A stretch of 64,000 nt of DNA from Collinsella phocaeensis (GTDB lineage: Bacteria; Actinomycetota; Coriobacteriia; Coriobacteriales; Coriobacteriaceae): contig NZ_FQLR01000004.1 in assembly GCF_900119895.1 (NCBI RefSeq), positions 372,001-436,000 on the forward strand, in the 5' to 3' direction. Position numbers and translations under genes: made by a program. Below, one piece after another: positions 62,553 through 64,000 of the stretch. The notes under the pieces are model-generated. The model worked only from the letters and a program-made list of their open reading frames with translations. It had not been told where the DNA came from and did no database searches. Each line of letters starts with the position of its first letter. Positions within the stretch are counted from its first letter, which is position 1.

Positions 62553-63225
62553 GGACTTCTGTGGCGGCCCCTCGTTCCCGGCGGCGGGGGCGAGGGGCCG
62601 GCGCTTCGTTCGCGGCGGCCGTGCGTCAAAATGAGAGTCGGATCCACAGTATTTCACGTTATCTCCTGGATGGCTCCGATGTGCCCGATTTGTGTTTGTT
62701 GGCAACAGGCCGCAACGTGAATATTTCGTGGGGGGGGGGCGGCTCAAAAGAAGCAATTGCAGCGTAGACGCGGTGGACACGTAGCGCCTTACCTGCGGAA
62801 ACCAATTGCTTACAATCTTTACCGCCCTTGCCTTCGAGCGGATGCAAAGCACAGTGTTACACTGTTTTGACACGCCATGGCGTGTCCGTCCGTGTATCAA
62901 AACGATATCCCGGGCGGTAGAAATATCCGATGGACGGGCAATCGTCGCCGAGCGCGCGTTGGTTATTCCTTCGGAGGATGAATAGGCAGGCGAATTCGCC
63001 CCTGCGGGGTGGATGGTCGATGGTGCCGGTTGAAGTCGTTCGCGGCAGCGGGGCACGCGCAAGCGTGCGGTGCGGCGGCGTCCGACGGTCACCAGGAGAC
63101 GGCCGAGCGAAGAGGCGTCGTGGCGAAGCTGTGCCGCGATGCCCGCTTGCCCGTTGACCCTTCGATACGAACTACCAAGGCACAAGCGCTCTGCAGCGAG
63201 AACCCGCACGACCGACCGGGGCCGC
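62553..63225. other. Long leader/promoter region of the loaP locus
   Basis: No gene is seen in about 670 bases. It contains a run of ten G (near 62730-62739), CAGTG-TTA-CACTG (62852-62864), a TTGACA box (62867-62872) overlapping a perfect 18-base palindrome GACACGCCATGGCGTGTC (62869-62886), and a longer GTTTTGACAC / GTGTATCAAAAC inverted repeat around it (to about 62903). Confidence 0.55.
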
Positions 63226-63258
63226 ATGCAGGCAGGCGAGACCACAGGACAGCTGAGC

Positions 63259-63765
63259 ATGTACGTGCTGCACGTGCCCGGCGGACGCGAGCGAACCGCG
63301 CGCGACCTGATCGTCAAGCTGCTGGGAGAGCTCGTGGAGGAGTGCTTCGTCCCCGTGGGCGAGGTGATGCGCCGCGAGGGTGGCGCGTGGGTCCGCACCG
63401 AGCAGCTGCTGTTCCCGGGCTACGTGTTCGTGACCACGGGAGCCATCGACCGCCTGGCGCGCAGGCTGCGCGAGCTGCCGTTCTACGCGCGCGTGATCGG
63501 CGGGGACGCCGAGCGGTTCGTGCCGCTCACGGTGGAGGAGGTCGCCTGGCTGACGGCCCTCACCAACGTGGAGACGCACGTGGTGGAGATGTCGCGCGGC
63601 GTGATCGAGGGTGATCGTGTGGTGGTGTGGAGCGGTCCGCTCCGCGGGCACGAGGGTGACATCCGCAAGATCGACCGCCACAAGCGCGTGGCGTACCTGG
63701 ATATGGAGATGTTCGGCCGCACCAAGACCATCAAGGTGGGCCTGGAGATCGTAAGCAAGAAGTAG
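63259..63765 (+). CDS. loaP: LoaP-type NusG paralogue antiterminator
   Basis: The 168-residue protein has a NusG NGN domain (MYVLHVPGGRERTARDLIVK, LLFPGYVFVTT) and a C-terminal KOW domain (GVIEGDRVVVWSGPLRGHEG). Such specialised NusG paralogues sit at the head of, and promote read-through of, long polysaccharide or antibiotic operons. The start at 63259 follows AGGACAG and gives the family N-terminus; an upstream in-frame ATG at 63226 is also possible. The partial gene downstream would be its target operon. Housekeeping nusG is at 11660. Confidence 0.88.
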   Translation: MYVLHVPGGRERTARDLIVKLLGELVEECFVPVGEVMRREGGAWVRTEQLLFPGYVFVTTGAIDRLARRLRELPFYARVIGGDAERFVPLTVEEVAWLTALTNVETHVVEMSRGVIEGDRVVVWSGPLRGHEGDIRKIDRHKRVAYLDMEMFGRTKTIKVGLEIVSKK

Positions 63766-63789
63766 GGATCGAGCGTCGGGGGATAGACG

Positions 63790-64000
63790 TTGGAGAACGT
63801 ACTCGAGAACAACGAAATAGGGGATGGTCCGGTGAGCGGGGAGGCCGTTGCGGCCAGTGCCGTCGCTGTGCCTGTCGAGCCCGCCGCGGTGCCCGCGAGC
63901 GACGCGCCGGTCTCCGGCACGCGCGAGAAGGTGGCAGAGGGCGGGGCGCGCCGGGCGCGCCTGGGCTCCATGCGCGAGCTCGCGGAGTGGGACCGCGGCC
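63790..64000 (+). CDS. First gene of the LoaP-controlled operon, N-terminal part
   Basis: A TTG at 63790 after GGGGGAT opens a frame that stays open to the window edge, giving 70 residues. The start MENVLENNEIGDGPVSGEAV and the Ala/Val/Pro-rich following part look like a disordered cytoplasmic tail, and no domain is reached. By position it is probably a polysaccharide-synthesis gene such as a sugar transferase; that is inference only. Confidence 0.55.
   Translation, partial: MENVLENNEIGDGPVSGEAVAASAVAVPVEPAAVPASDAPVSGTREKVAEGGARRARLGSMRELAEWDRG

Overview
The window is high-GC DNA from an actinobacterium of the class Coriobacteriia, most likely Collinsella or a close relative from the gut. 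This rests on inference from several signs: codon use and GC content, Shine-Dalgarno-led genes, a bile-salt-hydrolase-type gene, orphan SdpRI, arginine-type catabolic genes and a LoaP-led locus. No rRNA operon or CRISPR array is present.

Positions 1-13620 are a conserved housekeeping backbone on the + strand. After a partial DeoR-type regulator and a class II aldolase come disA-ispD, ispF, cysS, rlmB, a YacP/Rae1-like gene, tRNA-Thr, a tRNA-Tyr/Thr/Met cluster with tuf, then rpmG, tRNA-Trp, secE, nusG, rplK and rplA. This is broadly the gene order known from the Bacillus disA-to-rplA region, lacking several genes found there, which supports the names. cysS has a strongly structured leader, and the 3' end of the first tRNA-Thr is duplicated like an attachment site.

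Positions 13.6-31 kb mix regulation, transport and host-linked functions: a PadR regulator with a membrane partner, MscS, a TrpXYZ-type ABC operon with two paralogous lipoprotein receptors, an acyl-ACP thioesterase, an IS1595-like insertion, asnS, a decayed MFS gene with a MerR regulator, a choloylglycine-hydrolase-family enzyme and SdpI/SdpR. Positions 31-41.5 kb are rich in repeats and insertions: IS256-like and IS110/IS1111-like elements, a PTS EIIA, a YdcF-type protein, an orphan zincin-like metalloprotease and a fragment of an Ig-domain surface protein.

Positions 41.5-64 kb centre on peptide and amino-acid use: a POT transporter broken by an in-frame TAG, an M24 peptidase, both serine dehydratase subunits, a 1022-residue M16C protease and a DMT permease. 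A minus-strand cluster follows (carbamoyltransferase, YfcC carrier, amidinotransferase-fold hydrolase, 2-hydroxyacid dehydrogenase, second YfcC-like carrier), bordered by a PucR regulator and a divergent amidohydrolase. The window ends in loaP and the first codons of its downstream gene.

The most unusual content is non-coding. It includes two families of ~200-260 bp palindromic MITE-like elements at distant loci, two families of ~30 bp REP-like palindromes (at least nine and five copies), three insertion sequences with visible ends (two with clean target duplications) and a cloverleaf-like RNA leader before cysS.
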